A stretch of 64,000 nt of DNA from Atopsyche davidsoni (lineage: Eukaryota > Arthropoda > Insecta > Trichoptera > Hydrobiosidae), in assembly GCA_022113835.1 (NCBI GenBank), contig JAILWY010000016.1, positions 2,545,501 to 2,609,500 on the forward strand. The letters run 5' to 3'. The position numbers were made by a program, and so were the translations under genes. This document shows positions 45,571-56,420 of the stretch, in pieces (the stretch's first letter is position 1; every line of letters starts with the position of its first letter). The notes below the pieces were generated by a model. It was given only the letters and a program-made list of their open reading frames with translations. It was not told the DNA's origin and ran no database searches.

Positions 45571-47019
45571 ATATCTACTTATGCTTCTTTTTTTTTTTTT
45601 TTAAATACATAGTAACTGCATTAAATATTTTTGATAAAAAGCTCTCGGTGAAATTAATTTATAATATTTGTTAAAGCTATGATTACAATACGAGGTATGC
45701 GGCTGCCCCCTGGCCCTACGCGCAGGTTGTGGTATATGTGGCTTAGGTGGTAGCGTACGTGGATTTAACTATTGTTTTTATTAAGTTTCTGTTGAGAGAA
45801 ATATATAATTAGCTATTCAAATATAAAATTCAAATAAATCTCTTCTCTAACACCATCTGGTGAATGGCTCGATGCCTGTGCTTCATTTCCAAGCTGCATT
45901 GTCCCGCCGAATGCGGCACAAGGGCGGATCGCTACCCAATACCATTAACGAGCAACGCGTGCTGTGTACTTGGCAACTAATGCCTTCAGCTCCTGGTGTA
46001 AAGTCTGCACACTCGGTGGGCACATCGGCAGCCAATTAAATTCGACAAGGATTCACCAGGGTCTAGTCGGAAAAAAAAATTAATTTAAAAAAAAAAAAAA
46101 ATTCATCAAAACGAGATGCTTCTCTTATACACAATTTTTTTTGATTGCACGAGATCTTCAATTCTGTATTTGGTTTTAATGCAGGCTTATAAATACAGGA
46201 ATTTGAGGGAAGTCAACGAAAGCTCAGACTAATAAGATGAGTCTCGCCATATGTTGAACCACGCTGTGAAGACGTCGGGTATTTCCGTTTTTCTTTAATC
46301 GACGACATAACTATTCGCGAATTATTTATTAAAACATGAGTATACTGCAGCCCATGACTCATTTAATGACATTCCTTTACTGATCAGAGTTTAATTATTT
46401 ATATCTAAATAATCAGTGTTAAGCTTTGATCAACCCCCGGGATTACGCCCTGAAAAGTTGCTTCGCTCATCTTGCCTTGGGTTTGCTTCTCGTGCACAGG
46501 ATTACTTATTCCAGCTAATTAACTAACTTTAATGCACACGGTTTTAAAATAATTGCCATTTTATTATATTACTAACCTGCTATTTTATCCATGAAATAAA
46601 CAATATTTTCAATGAAAAAGCTTCGTCACAGTTACTAAAAATAAATTGTCGAATCAATCAGGAGAAATTATCAATAAACTCTTATCTCTTTATTCATTTT
46701 CATAAATAATATTTTTTTTGAAATAAACACATAATCTCGATCAACTGTAAATTTTAAAAGCGCTATCAAGTATCAACTTTCTTGGATTTACTGATGTCTA
46801 ATATTTACGAATCGAACCGCTTATGCCGGTATTTCCTTACTTCGGAGAAGATCTACAACAGCAGCCCTCAAACCACGGGCCGTGATCCAATCCTCGAATC
46901 CTTCATGTTATTAAACCTTACAATAGTAAAAATAATACTTGAATAACCTAGTGCAACATTTAAATAAAAGTATATTTGTTTGGGTACATCCTTGTTATTA
47001 TCTTGTCTAATTAGTGTTG
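45571..47019. other. gene-free stretch with an island (45850-46040)
   Basis: Poly-T at about 45585-45601 and poly-A at 46087-46101. The island contains GCCGAATGCGGCACAAGGGC and AATACCATTAACGAGCAACG. A second small block at 46420-46450 has CTTTGATCAACCCCCG, a TCF-like site next to a C-run that recurs in part at 57608. Confidence 0.3.
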
Positions 47020-47080
47020 AGCTGCGTTGTGTTTTTATCCTTCCGACATTTCGGATCCAGTAGTGAAAATCTATAAAGCA
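47020..47080 (-). mobile_element. Penelope-like terminal scrap
   Basis: Minus strand TCCGAAATGTCGGAAGG followed by an ACACAACGCAGC word parallels the family C relic at 33520-33560 (AACGTCGAAAGG, CACAACGCC). The 5' half of the ribozyme-like motif is missing. Confidence 0.35.
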
Positions 47081-47827
47081 TTTCTAGGAGTTTTATGGTG
47101 TTATGCTGAGTAAAGGTTTGTATTGTCTCACTTTTTCCATCCTGAGACCTTTTTTGTGGGTTTTAAGGCTGTGTTCCCATAGCGGGAAAATACAAACTAC
47201 TACACAGCATAACACTCATGAAATTCGAATATATCTGAAAAACCTCTTTTGTATGCATAAAGACTAGCGTCTACAAAATGATTAAGAGGCTTTGAGTCAT
47301 TATTGTGTGGTATAAATATATGAAGAGTTGTAAGTTTATTGTCATTGTTACCGTTTTTGAAATAGTCATGGGAGTCCTCAGTTTAAAAAGCGTAGAGAAT
47401 CTTGTAAGTGAGATGATATCTCCGCCGGCAGTTTGCGATAAACGCTCGAGATCCCGCTCTAATGAATACTGGTACTGTTAAAAAAGTCACCATGGAATTT
47501 TGCGCGAGGGTACGTTATGTCAACATCAACATTCTCAATCTTCCACTGTACGAAGCGCTCTATTATTAATCGGTACCCTGGATTGATACGGTTAATTACA
47601 TGTTCAGTTTTATTGCATAAAAAACTAGTTTTTTTAGTGCTTGCAATTATGCGTGCATTGCCCACACAAGAATTTTCTTCCAATAGACCCAAACAGGATT
47701 TCGTCCAATGACATGAGTTTGAATTTTAAATCGAGTCTGCGAACTCATAATCTAGATTTGTTACCATAATTATTTTTATCTGCATGTGTTTGTCAAAAGA
47801 AAAAATATATATTAAATCTTATCACAC

Positions 47828-48200
47828 TAAATGCGGGGCGGGTACTAGTACACGTTTCGCGGACTGCTGTCTAAAAGCGGGGCGCGTATTAATACATTTT
47901 TGAATGTGTTTACTCTAAAAGCGGCAGAAGGTCATTTTACTCTTTAGGTTTACAGCTCGCAATGTATGTTTAGACTCGTCAACGTTACTTCTACCAATAC
48001 TGTCCAGTGATTCTGAACAAAGTGACAATGAAGAAGTGGAGTGGTCAGAGAATGATAATCCTCCAATTATTGAACAATTTTTAGAACAAAGTAGTGTTGT
48101 TGTGATGCCAAGTAATCCGCAAAGTGTGTATGAAGTGGTTCAACTTTTTATAGGAAACAATTTATTTGACTACATGCAAATCAAAGAGTGTATAGACTAG
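47828..48200 (+). pseudogene. piggyBac-like transposon, 5' end with start of transposase
   Basis: Three spaced subterminal words (AAATGCGGGGCGGGTA at 47830, AAAAGCGGGGCGCGTA at 47873, AAAAGCGGCAG at 47917) precede an open frame. From 48003 that frame reads SSDSEQSDNEEVEWSENDN, then PSNPQSVYEVVQLFIGNNL and FDYMQIKECID before a stop at 48198. An acidic serine-rich start followed by this segment resembles the N-terminus of piggyBac-type (DDE_Tnp_1_7) transposases. The catalytic domain and 3' end are absent. No clear TTAA-CCC terminus is visible. Confidence 0.65.
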
Positions 48201-48336
48201 ATTTCATATGCGCAAGCTTACGCGAATTTTGCCCGCTTCGCACATCAGTCTAGTCAATTTGGTTACCCGGAAGTGTGTTAATATATATAGGAAGTTAAAA
48301 GTAATGTGAGGTTTGATTTTGATATCGCTTATACTG

Positions 48337-48408
48337 TCCTCGGTAGTATAGTGGTCAGTATCCCCGCCTGTCACGCGGGAGACCGGGGTTCGATTCCCCG
48401 CCGGGGAG
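48337..48408 (+). tRNA. tRNA-Asp(GTC): tRNA-Asp (GTC), copy 2
   Basis: Identical over all 72 nt to 10329-10400, with anticodon GTC at 48370-48372, intact box A and box B, and complete acceptor, anticodon and T stems. A T run of about 16 follows at once and would terminate Pol III. The upstream neighbour is a truncated piggyBac fragment. Identity at 38 kb separation on the same strand suggests recent duplication or selection on both. Flanks are not otherwise alike, so any duplicated unit was short. Confidence 0.97.
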
Positions 48409-49350
48409 TTTTTTTTTTTTTTTTTTAAATACATATAATATGAAATAGACAACCGCTGTGTGATCGCTTGAGTAAAACAATTTCAATAAATACCTTATAG
48501 GCTCGGGAAATTCGTATTCGCCCACGCAACGGAATAAACGTGCCCTCAGTGCAGTATATTTGTCATTTTATTGCAGGAAACAATCGTGTGATGCAATTGA
48601 ATCAGTCATTTTGTAATAATATACTTCACCCGATATCATTGCATCGTAAATTAAAATATTAAATCGATGGGGTGACGCGCCGTAAAAGCAGATAAATCAC
48701 AAAATCGCAGGATCAAATGACTGAGGCTATAAATAATACACATTTACAATCAGCATAAAAATTATATTCGCTGCTATCGGAAATTGATAACTGTTATTTT
48801 AATAATGCAAACGTAGCGTCTATGCTCCGATATGTCAACACCATGACGTCTACCACGATAAATTTACTCTGCATTATGCTATTCTTGGACTCTTTCATAA
48901 GACAACTTCATAACCAAGTAACAGGAATATCCGTTAGTCAGGTGTGTTTTACTATAGAATCCCCTTCGAGTCTACAGAAAATACATATGGATTTTATTAA
49001 GATAATATAAAAGTTATATATATATTTACTTTTTAAATATTTTTTTGGATTAACTTTAGATCAGTCATTAATCGTTTGTATACTCTAGCTGTATCTACTG
49101 CCCTTTGAGCAACTTTAAAGATTCAGCATTGCCAGTGATGCTGGTTTTAGACATATTATATCTGCAGCAGTCTCGATGTCTCCATGACAGATGCGGAAGC
49201 TGTCTCCTGTCCGACCTCATCATCAGTGATGAAGTCGTGACATAATATGCCCATTACTCTCAGTAACGTATACCTGGCATAGAAACTAGCAGACGAATCG
49301 ACCCAGACATCTGATGGAAAATATTTAGACGTCAATGAATTATAATATTA
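48409..49350. other. gene-free stretch
   Basis: AT-rich, with mildly GC-richer patches near 48500-48560 and 49120-49300. No recognisable feature. Confidence 0.4.
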
Positions 49351-49351
49351 A

Positions 49352-49425
49352 GCCGCCTGCATACAGAGACTTGAAACCGATTTGCAATTAGCTAAAAGCG
49401 TCTCAATATATAGTGTTTTTTTTTT
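49352..49425 (+). mobile_element. TIR MITE (TACACAC family), copy 7, fragment
   Basis: AGCCGCCTGCATACAGAGAC then GAAACCGATTTGCAATTAGC and AAAAGCGTC, in family order. Confidence 0.4.
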
Positions 49426-51955
49426 ATGGTATAGACTAAATAAATAACACAAAAAAGGACGCTTATGGATAATTCCCGTCTGCTGTCTTTATATTTGACG
49501 CAACGTAAACATGTTAATTATATATATTTACATATATTGATAGAAGCTTTGATTCATAGAATTCCAAAAAAAAAAAACAAAATATTGTTGAATGAATATA
49601 AATAAAAACTCTTGTATATGAGATGATAGATACCTTGAATGATATTGAAAACACTCGTGGTAATATTTGTCTTGATAACCAGCTTGATTTATAAAGCTTG
49701 TTTATATTCAGTTATAAAAATGCATACCTTGGTGTATAACTCACAGCACACCACTGAATTGCAAAATATTTATACGATGTATTATTTATAGTAACTGTTG
49801 TAGCACAGTATAGAAAATACATTTTGGTTCTTATATTGACTTATCATGATGTTACACGTTAGTCTGTTGACTTTCCTTCGTAAAAATGTGAGAAATGTTG
49901 AGTAGAATCACGACCAGTCAATATTTAAACTAAAACTTGTTTGACTGATTATTCCACCTGTCGCTGTGAATAAATTACAGCAGGTGTTGACTCGAATTAA
50001 TTCACTGGAAATATGTTAATTAAATTTACATATATAAGGTGAAATAGATCAACTCAATATCTCAGGCATATCCACATTGTGTATCGTTAAATTTTATCTG
50101 TTAACCTAGATGTATAAGTGTTTTAAATTTATTTTTACCGTAGATTTCCTGTTGGTATTTATATTTATAATTTATAAATAAGCTGTGCCAAATTATGTTG
50201 CGGCACTCTCTGCAAGTGAATATACTAAACCACAAATTATTTTTATAAATAACAGTAATGAATATCTAATATAAAATACAATGTTTTAATTCTTAGCTTT
50301 CTCTGTAACTTGACAAGTTTAATCTTGAATTCTCTATGTAAGTTTGCGTAACCAATTTATCCCATAGCCTTTTATTTTATGTATATTTTTTGTGTTTAAT
50401 GCGTATTTTTTGAACACTTAAAAATTCCTAAAAAAAAACATACAAACCATTGATTCGATGTGTATTTTTTTTTAATTTTATACACTTGTTTAAGCAGGTT
50501 ATATTATAGGTTGTGTAACAAATTTACACCATGGTGTGCACCTCTCGACCACAGTGGAGCAGCCTTGATGAGAGACCTCGGGGCAGGAAGTCTCCTGTGT
50601 TATTAAATCCTGCTAATCATCAGCTAGCTGGTGAAGGAGTCCGATCCTTGGTCTACTCTGCCCACATAATTGCACACCTGACTCGCATTTGGAAGCCAAT
50701 CGAAGAAAGCACTACAGCCTACATGGCAAGCAATTAAAATATCTTTAAATTCAATTTAAATTTTTTTTTCAGAAAGCTTAATTGATCTGTTGTATTCTTC
50801 AGAATCCTTATTTGGGGTGACCGAATTCGGATATCGAAATAAAGAAGGACGTATATTTTTTTTGTACAAATAAAGTTACTTATTTCTGTATATAAAACAA
50901 TGATGATTGCGATAATACTTATTCAATTTTTATTCACAAAACCAAGTATTTGTCTTGTTTACTCATTTTAATTAATATGCAAATTTACAACAGAAATCAA
51001 AAAATCTAATGTATATTCAATTACATATACTGCAATCATTGCAATTTCACATCCATACATTAAAATAATATCGTGGAGTTTAAAAAAACATCGATTGTAA
51101 ATCTGTCCACTTAAAAAACTTGATTCTACCTTTTTTTAGATATGGTTGCAATAAATTAATTTAAATATATTTTTTGCTAAAACATAACGGTCAATAAACG
51201 TGTGATATGTGTATGATTTTTTTTTAAATATGCTATTAAGTGAACTTGTTTTAATTTTTTTTTAATTGCGATCTGTTTTTTTACATGCATCAAATTTATT
51301 AGAAATATTTTTTTATGATGTCTTAATGGTCTAAGTTAGTTTAATACTTCAATTATTTTTTATATGCACTAACATGAACACTAATATAAAATTTCATTTT
51401 TAAATACTATGTTCAATGTGGAGTTGAATGCTATAGTTAGTCAGAAATTAAGGTCTTTTGTTACTACGCCGGAAACAAAATAACATTATGTTTTGTACTG
51501 ATTTTATCAAGAAACGTAAAATTGTTTATAAATTCGAGTTTAAAATTATAACATATTCAAATTTTTAATAAAATCATTATTAAAGTATACCATAATATTG
51601 CTTATGCATAAAATATCCATATATTAGTTGCTTTTTCAATTAATTTATATCAAATAAATGTAAACATATTAAATCAATGCAAAAACATTCAATTTAAATA
51701 TATAGAAAGCAAAAGCGATAGCATTTAACAATCATATGCAACATTAAATATATATATATATAGTTTTTTTGGCACTAATTTTGACATCTTCATTGATAGA
51801 AATAATATTAAAGCGTTATTGTTATTATGACTGCTTATTGTTGACAGATGTCCAAGATATAAAAAAAACACAAGATTAGAAATGTATGTCGACTACATGT
51901 ATCGTTAGCGCCATCTATGTGTGAAATCTAAAAATTTAGTTGCGCACCTAGTATA
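49426..51955. other. AT-rich stretch with a small island (50525-50740)
   Basis: The island opens ACCATGGTGTGCACC and has a 68-codon + strand frame with no recognised family, plus GCTAATCATCAGCTAGCTGG. Flanks are AT-rich. A non-coding island is the simpler reading. Confidence 0.3.
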
Positions 51956-51959
51956 TATA

Positions 51960-52240
51960 GTATATATTCTTTTTCATCAAGTGCCTCTCCTCGGAGGAGG
52001 TTGGCGACTATTTCACTGAGCATATACTCATGCTGAGCCTGAGTTTTCTAAGGGATTGCTGCTGCCCTATGGAATTATTATATAATCCTTTCCTTACAAA
52101 ACCGGCGTTTAGATCTGATAATCCTTCTGCAGCAGCCTCCCCCCCCCCCCACGTATTTCAAGTGCACATCCCTCCAGAATAATTACAAGTCAACTACTCC
52201 ATTACCGATCCTTTACATACAGAATGCGGAGAGCGGATAG
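51960..52240 (-). pseudogene. non-LTR retrotransposon 3' end, copy 7 (inverted), interrupted by mariner
   Basis: CTTTTTCATCAAGTGCCTCT then GGAGGAGGTTGGCGACTATT is the inverse tail. TTGCTGCTGCC, TTCTGCAGCAGCC, a C run and TTACCGATCCTTTACATACA follow, as in the 59670 copy. The mariner relic starts directly at a TA here. Confidence 0.7.
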
Positions 52241-52753
52241 TACAGTGTGTCCAAAGAGAGTATCGGGTATTTGTTAGTTCAGTAAAACAAAAACTGCTAG
52301 TAATCAAGTATTTTTTTTAATATTGATTATAAGAATACAAAATGGAAAATTATTTCTAAAAGATGATGTTATCCAAATGGTGACCGTTACGCTGCTGGCA
52401 CTCTTCTAATCTGAAATAATGATTGCTGATAACACGCTGGCACATAGCTCTCGATATTGCTGCCATTTCTGACCTGATGTTTTGTTTCAATTCCGTTAGG
52501 CTCATCAGATTAATCTCATAAACCTTACTTTTAAGGTATCCCCATACGAAATAGTCAAAAGAGCTAAGGTCGGGGCTTATGATGTTACCTCTACGTGAAA
52601 TGACCTTATTAGTGAATAATTCGTTAACAGCTTCAATTGATTGATCGGATGTATAGCAACTCGTTGGAACCACGTTCTTGAGTCGAAACCTTGAAACCCC
52701 TGCAATAACGGTCACTATGCACATTCACCCGATACTCTTTTTGAACACCTGTA
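52241..52753 (-). mobile_element. Tc1/mariner relic, internally deleted, copy 2
   Basis: Ends are TACAGTGTGTCCAAAGAGAG and the inverse of TACAGGTGTTCAAAAAGAGT, with TA at both ends. At 513 bp it closely parallels 15822-16363, including the same junction joining GCAATAACGGTCACTAT to the terminal repeat. Both copies therefore descend from one deleted parent that was mobilised in trans. Confidence 0.87.
52356..52724 (-). pseudogene. Tc1/mariner transposase C-terminal fragment
   Basis: The minus-strand frame includes SIEAVNELFTNKVISRRGN, DLSSFDYFVWGYLKSKVYE and the tail MSLTELKQNIRSEMAAISRA then RVISNHYFRLEECQQRNG. The expected WPPRSHD stretch is shortened and PLD has become SFD. The N-terminal domain and first two catalytic acids are missing. 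The frame is longer and cleaner than in copy 1. Confidence 0.85.
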
Positions 52754-52789
52754 TATACAACATTTGATCAATATAATAGGCATGACGAA

Positions 52790-53115
52790 AGATTTTCAAA
52801 TCCTCTTCCATAATGGGGGTACACGTTTACTATTTACGAAAAAAACTTTATTTCGGTAAAAAACTAGAGTTTAACGATGTTTAAAGCCATTTTTATAATA
52901 TTTTTTCAAAAGTGCGCGAAAACGCGTCATCGCGAGGCGTGACGTCATCGCGTCCGCTCTGACGTCATTAACTATCATTTCAACTGGCGTGTCATTGTGT
53001 TTGCATTGAAAACCATAGACCAATTTGAATACCATAGAGTTGTTTACGGTGGTATGACGTCATGCGCTGTGATTGGTGTTTCAGTCAAAATGGCCGATTG
53101 CAGTATTTTAACCTT
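52790..53115. other. block with three TGACGTCA palindromes
   Basis: Full CRE palindromes TGACGTCA lie at 52940-52947, 52960-52967 and 53055-53062, with CGCGAAAACGCGTCATCGCG just upstream and AAAATGGCCG downstream. It could be a regulatory block (CREB/ATF-type sites) or part of a dispersed repeat. I see no TIR or ORF. Confidence 0.4.
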
Positions 53116-53289
53116 TTAATTTGTTGAAAATCTTATTAATCTTAGATTTTTAAATAAAACTAAATCAGTTTTTTAAATCCTTTTAATATGTATTTTCCCT
53201 TAAAATAATTATTTCTTTGATTCTTTGATACTGTCGTCACGCCTATTGACGCTGTTTTAATGTTTCACTTCGACTGCACGTCCCGATCG

Positions 53290-53565
53290 CAAACACCGGC
53301 TTTTTTTTTGTAATGTTCATATTTTCAAATAAAATACCTCAAACAACCGGTCTAATTGACGCGCAGACAATGTCGTACACGAGCGCACGATGCTGTCAAA
53401 GATACCGCGGCGCGTCATTACGGCGGGGACTCGGCCGCGGTAATTGGACCGGATCGTCATGTAACATTGCGCGGACGTCACTCGCGCCGTTTCCGCGGCC
53501 GGACGCGTCCCGAGAATCTTTCACCTATTAAACCTAGCGGCATTTAACCGAGAAATCAACGGCTC
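53290..53565. other. GC-rich island abutting the piggyBac MITE
   Basis: CCGCGGCGCGTCATTACGGC and TTCCGCGGCCGGACGCGTCC dominate. TTGACGCGC and CGGTAATTGGACCGG words occur. Two overlapping + strand frames reflect composition only. Conserved non-coding or promoter-like candidate. Confidence 0.3.
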
Positions 53566-53570
53566 CGCCA

Positions 53571-54016
53571 TTAACTCTTTGCACACGAGAGGTGCGTCTC
53601 GGTCACCACTTTCGGAAATTCGATGTGCGGTGATGACTATTTACGGTGATATCTTGTTTATGTGTATGTGAGTTTGTTCTTTAAAGTTCGTTCCCTAAAC
53701 ACTGCCTATATAATTTTACAAAGATGATGTTATCTCCCTTTCAAACTACGTAAGAATTTATTATCTAAGATAAGTGCGGCACCATTTAGGACTGCATCGT
53801 GCACTCAGTTCGACTTTGACAGCCGTGGCAAAAGGACTAGATGTGTACCTAATCAACCCATATATTTTTTACTTGTACTTCTTATCGTAATCATTAAATT
53901 ATTGTGATACTTGTCCCGAAAAACCGGGCATGCATCTCGGCAATTGTTACATGAAATATCATACTTGAAAAGCTTCACATTTCGAGTAGCTGATAGTCTC
54001 GAGTGCAAAGGGTTAA
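53571..54016. mobile_element. piggyBac-type MITE flanked by TTAA
   Basis: The element is 53575-54012 (438 bp), flanked by TTAA at 53571-53574 and 54013-54016. Ends CTCTTTGCACACGAG and the inverse CCCTTTGCACTCGAG are terminal inverted repeats matching at 13 of 15. TTAA target use and CCCTTTG-type termini are piggyBac hallmarks. No transposase is encoded. The ~110-codon minus frame inside is chance. Confidence 0.85.
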
Positions 54017-54204
54017 TATGAATGTTGCTGATGCTACTGAACACGCTGAGATGCCTACAAGCTGCGATAAAAGCGACAAGCAAACGCAAGCCATTTTTCA
54101 TGCGATTCTGTAGACTTCGCCTAAAATGGCTCGAATGACTGTTTGATGCGATTTGTTGCTTCACATTTGTATTTTGATACATCAAAGTAGATTCACCAAG
54201 TCGT

Positions 54205-54512
54205 ATGTCGTCTTAGTTCTCCTTTATGGAGTTGAAGCTTGGACACTCAAAACAGCGAAGAATTGAGTCTTGCATAGAATGCGCAAAGAAAGAAAACTCA
54301 TGACGTTGATAAAGAAACGGAAGGTCTCCTATTTTAGCCACAGTAAAAATAGCATCCTACAGCTGATTGTCCAAGGAAAAATCGAAGGAAAAAAGAGGCG
54401 TTGAAAGGAGGAAGTTTGGCCAAATTAGTAAGACTGGCCCAGGATAGAAATATATTCGATGAAATGATCACCAACTTCTTATGAAGCGAGGCATCAGAAG
54501 AAGAAGTTATCT
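54205..54512 (+). pseudogene. non-LTR retrotransposon ORF2 C-terminus and tail, copy 8 (best preserved)
   Basis: From 54216 the frame reads VLLYGVEAWTLKTAKN then a stop. Further segments read RMRKERKLMTLIKKRKVSYF, LQLIVQGKIEGKKRR and VRLAQDRNIFDEMIT. This is the C-terminal region of the insect endonuclease-reverse-transcriptase family often annotated near craniofacial development protein 2. Internal stops and a gap (missing linker after TAKN) make it dead. It ends in a GAAGAAGAAG tail, the family's microsatellite-like 3' end. The RT palm motifs are absent. Confidence 0.8.
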
Positions 54513-54692
54513 GCTTTTCCTTTTTTTTTCTTCAATTTAAAAATTATAATAATTGCATTAACTTACAGCTAGCCAATAAAATCCTACATTTTAGGCAATA
54601 CCCAAAATATAGAGACGCTATTGTTTCAGTATTGCTCAAAAATCCATTCGATTCTTATTTGTGTAACTACTTGTGTATATTTTTTAATCCTG

Positions 54693-54845
54693 CCGATGGA
54701 CGTTGCGACACAACCTACAACCAAAATTCCATAATTCAATAATCATAACTTAAGCTCCCTGAACACGTTGCGATACAACAGACAACCAAATGGAAACTAG
54801 CCAAAAGCGACCTCTTTTACGTTATCACTTTGTCCAAATTCTGTG
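54693..54845 (+). mobile_element. TIR MITE (TACACAC family), two partial copies in tandem
   Basis: GGACGTTGCGACACAACCTA at 54708 and GAACACGTTGCGATACAACA at 54761 open two left ends in the same orientation. The second continues with GACAACCAAATGGAAACTAG and CCAAAAGCGACC. Confidence 0.5.
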
Positions 54846-56285
54846 TTTTTGCGTGTGAATCCGATTTTATATCAAACGTGGTTTATATTTTATGCTCTTT
54901 TTTACACAAAAAGAAAATCATATAGAATTTTTATTTCATATCATTACAGTCAAGAAAGTGAATTCCTGAAATAATACCGGCAGTGTATGCAATGTAAGAA
55001 CATTCAAGAATTTCTTAAATACATGTTCCCATAGACCTGCAAAAAACAGCGTTCATTACAAATGATGTACATGAATCTTCTTTAGGAATTTAAGAACTCC
55101 ACTTTACAACGCCAGCTTTACCGCATGTATTTCTGTTTTGAACAAGAAGAAATGAAAATAATGAGCACATTTCATAGTTATTAACGAAGAATAGTTAAAC
55201 CATGCATCGTGTTGTTAAAAGAGAAGTACCTTTATAATTACATATATACATTTTGATACATACATGTATAATGTATGCGTGTGTGTGTATTACAGGTAAC
55301 TACAATCACCGATTGATTTAAACGTGTTGTTGTTCACTGGCGTAGTTCGAACTTTATCGATCTTCTTATTAATTTATATATTGATTAATGGCTCGGTAAT
55401 TTCAGATTGATTGCTGCCTGTAATTTTTGTACCGAGTTATTTATACTTCCGCCGATAGAATCAATATTTTAATCAAAAATTTTAATTGATTCTCTACCGT
55501 CCGTGACTGATATCAATTAGTTTTCATTTACTTGCAAATTTTTCAACACCTTAACGAGAACCATCTCTTCCACGCGAGGAACATTTTTGGGATGCCGTGA
55601 AATTGAAAATTGATATGATCAATAAATTGAATAGATTTTTCAACCCGCGACACCACTGAAGGAACGGGGAATCGAAGCCTTGAGAATCGACACAAATTGA
55701 TAAAACTAGCATATAAATATTTTTTAAAGTGTATAATATCAACTTGGATTTTGCACACCATGAACCAAACACAATTCTACTGAAGCTGGAAGAAACATTG
55801 ACAGTAGAAATAGCTGATGATTTTTAAAATCAATTCAAAGCTTTCAAATAAAAAAAAATGGATTTATATTATATTATCTAAAACAGCATCACATGGACAA
55901 ATATTTATGTATTTATATGGCAAAAAATATATAAAAATGAATATTTTCAGAAGATACGTAAAAATTATTTTTTTTAAAGTTTTATCCAAAAACAATATAG
56001 TTTATATTATATAACAAATTTCATTACCACATTATATCTTACGTCCAGTATCTGAAGCTAACAATCAACTTAAACCAAATTTAATATGTTAACAACAACG
56101 TTAAACTATTTAAATCTGGCATTTATATTTTTAATAAATTTAGCTTTTTATTAATAAAAATGATGACTATGACAAAGCTGTAAAGTCATTTTTCCGTTTT
56201 AAGCATAACACAGCTTAACGTTTAACACAATATTAGACTGTTTATATGATAAATACTTGGTTTTTGAGTGTTATCCATGTTGTTT
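54846..56285. other. AT-rich stretch with an island (55290-55510)
   Basis: GTATTACAGGTAACTACAAT at 55288-55307 is a weaker acceptor-donor juxtaposition. The island has TCACCGATTGATTTAAACG, TTGATTAATGGCTCGGTAAT and ATTGATTGC-type words, suggestive of homeodomain clusters. No gene recognised. Confidence 0.3.
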
Positions 56286-56289
56286 ATTG

Positions 56290-56420
56290 ATTTAAGTTTC
56301 TGTCTTGTCCCGTTGTCAGTACCGGGACCGAAACGTTGAAACATTAAACAAGCAAAAACGTGAACCAACACCAGAGTTTTAAAACAACAACGGCCACTAA
56401 AACCTGAAAACACACTTAAC
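56290..56420 (+). mobile_element. Penelope-like terminal relic, family D
   Basis: GTCCCG pairs with CGGGAC across a 10-nt loop, followed by CGAAACGTTGAAACATTAAA. The GAAACGTTG end is typical of hammerhead-derived Penelope termini, but the 5' core reads CTGTCTT, not CTGATGA. A similar CCGAAACATTAAA lies inverted near 61812-61830. Confidence 0.45.

Noticed and set aside
48204..48452. 82-codon minus-strand frame reading PAGNRTPVSRVTGGDTDHYT
   Set aside because: This is simply the tRNA-Asp gene read antisense. The same spurious peptide is widespread in databases.
50531..50737. 68-codon frame starting ACCATGG
   Set aside because: A Kozak-like start alone is weak, the peptide is not recognisable and the flanks are AT-rich. 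Treated as an island.
53853..54185. 110-codon minus-strand frame
   Set aside because: It lies mostly inside the piggyBac MITE and crosses its boundary, so it is not a gene.
55280..55305. Recursive splice site (TTACAG|GTAACT)
   Set aside because: The tract is TG-rich rather than pyrimidine-rich and the donor is weak. Kept only as a note.
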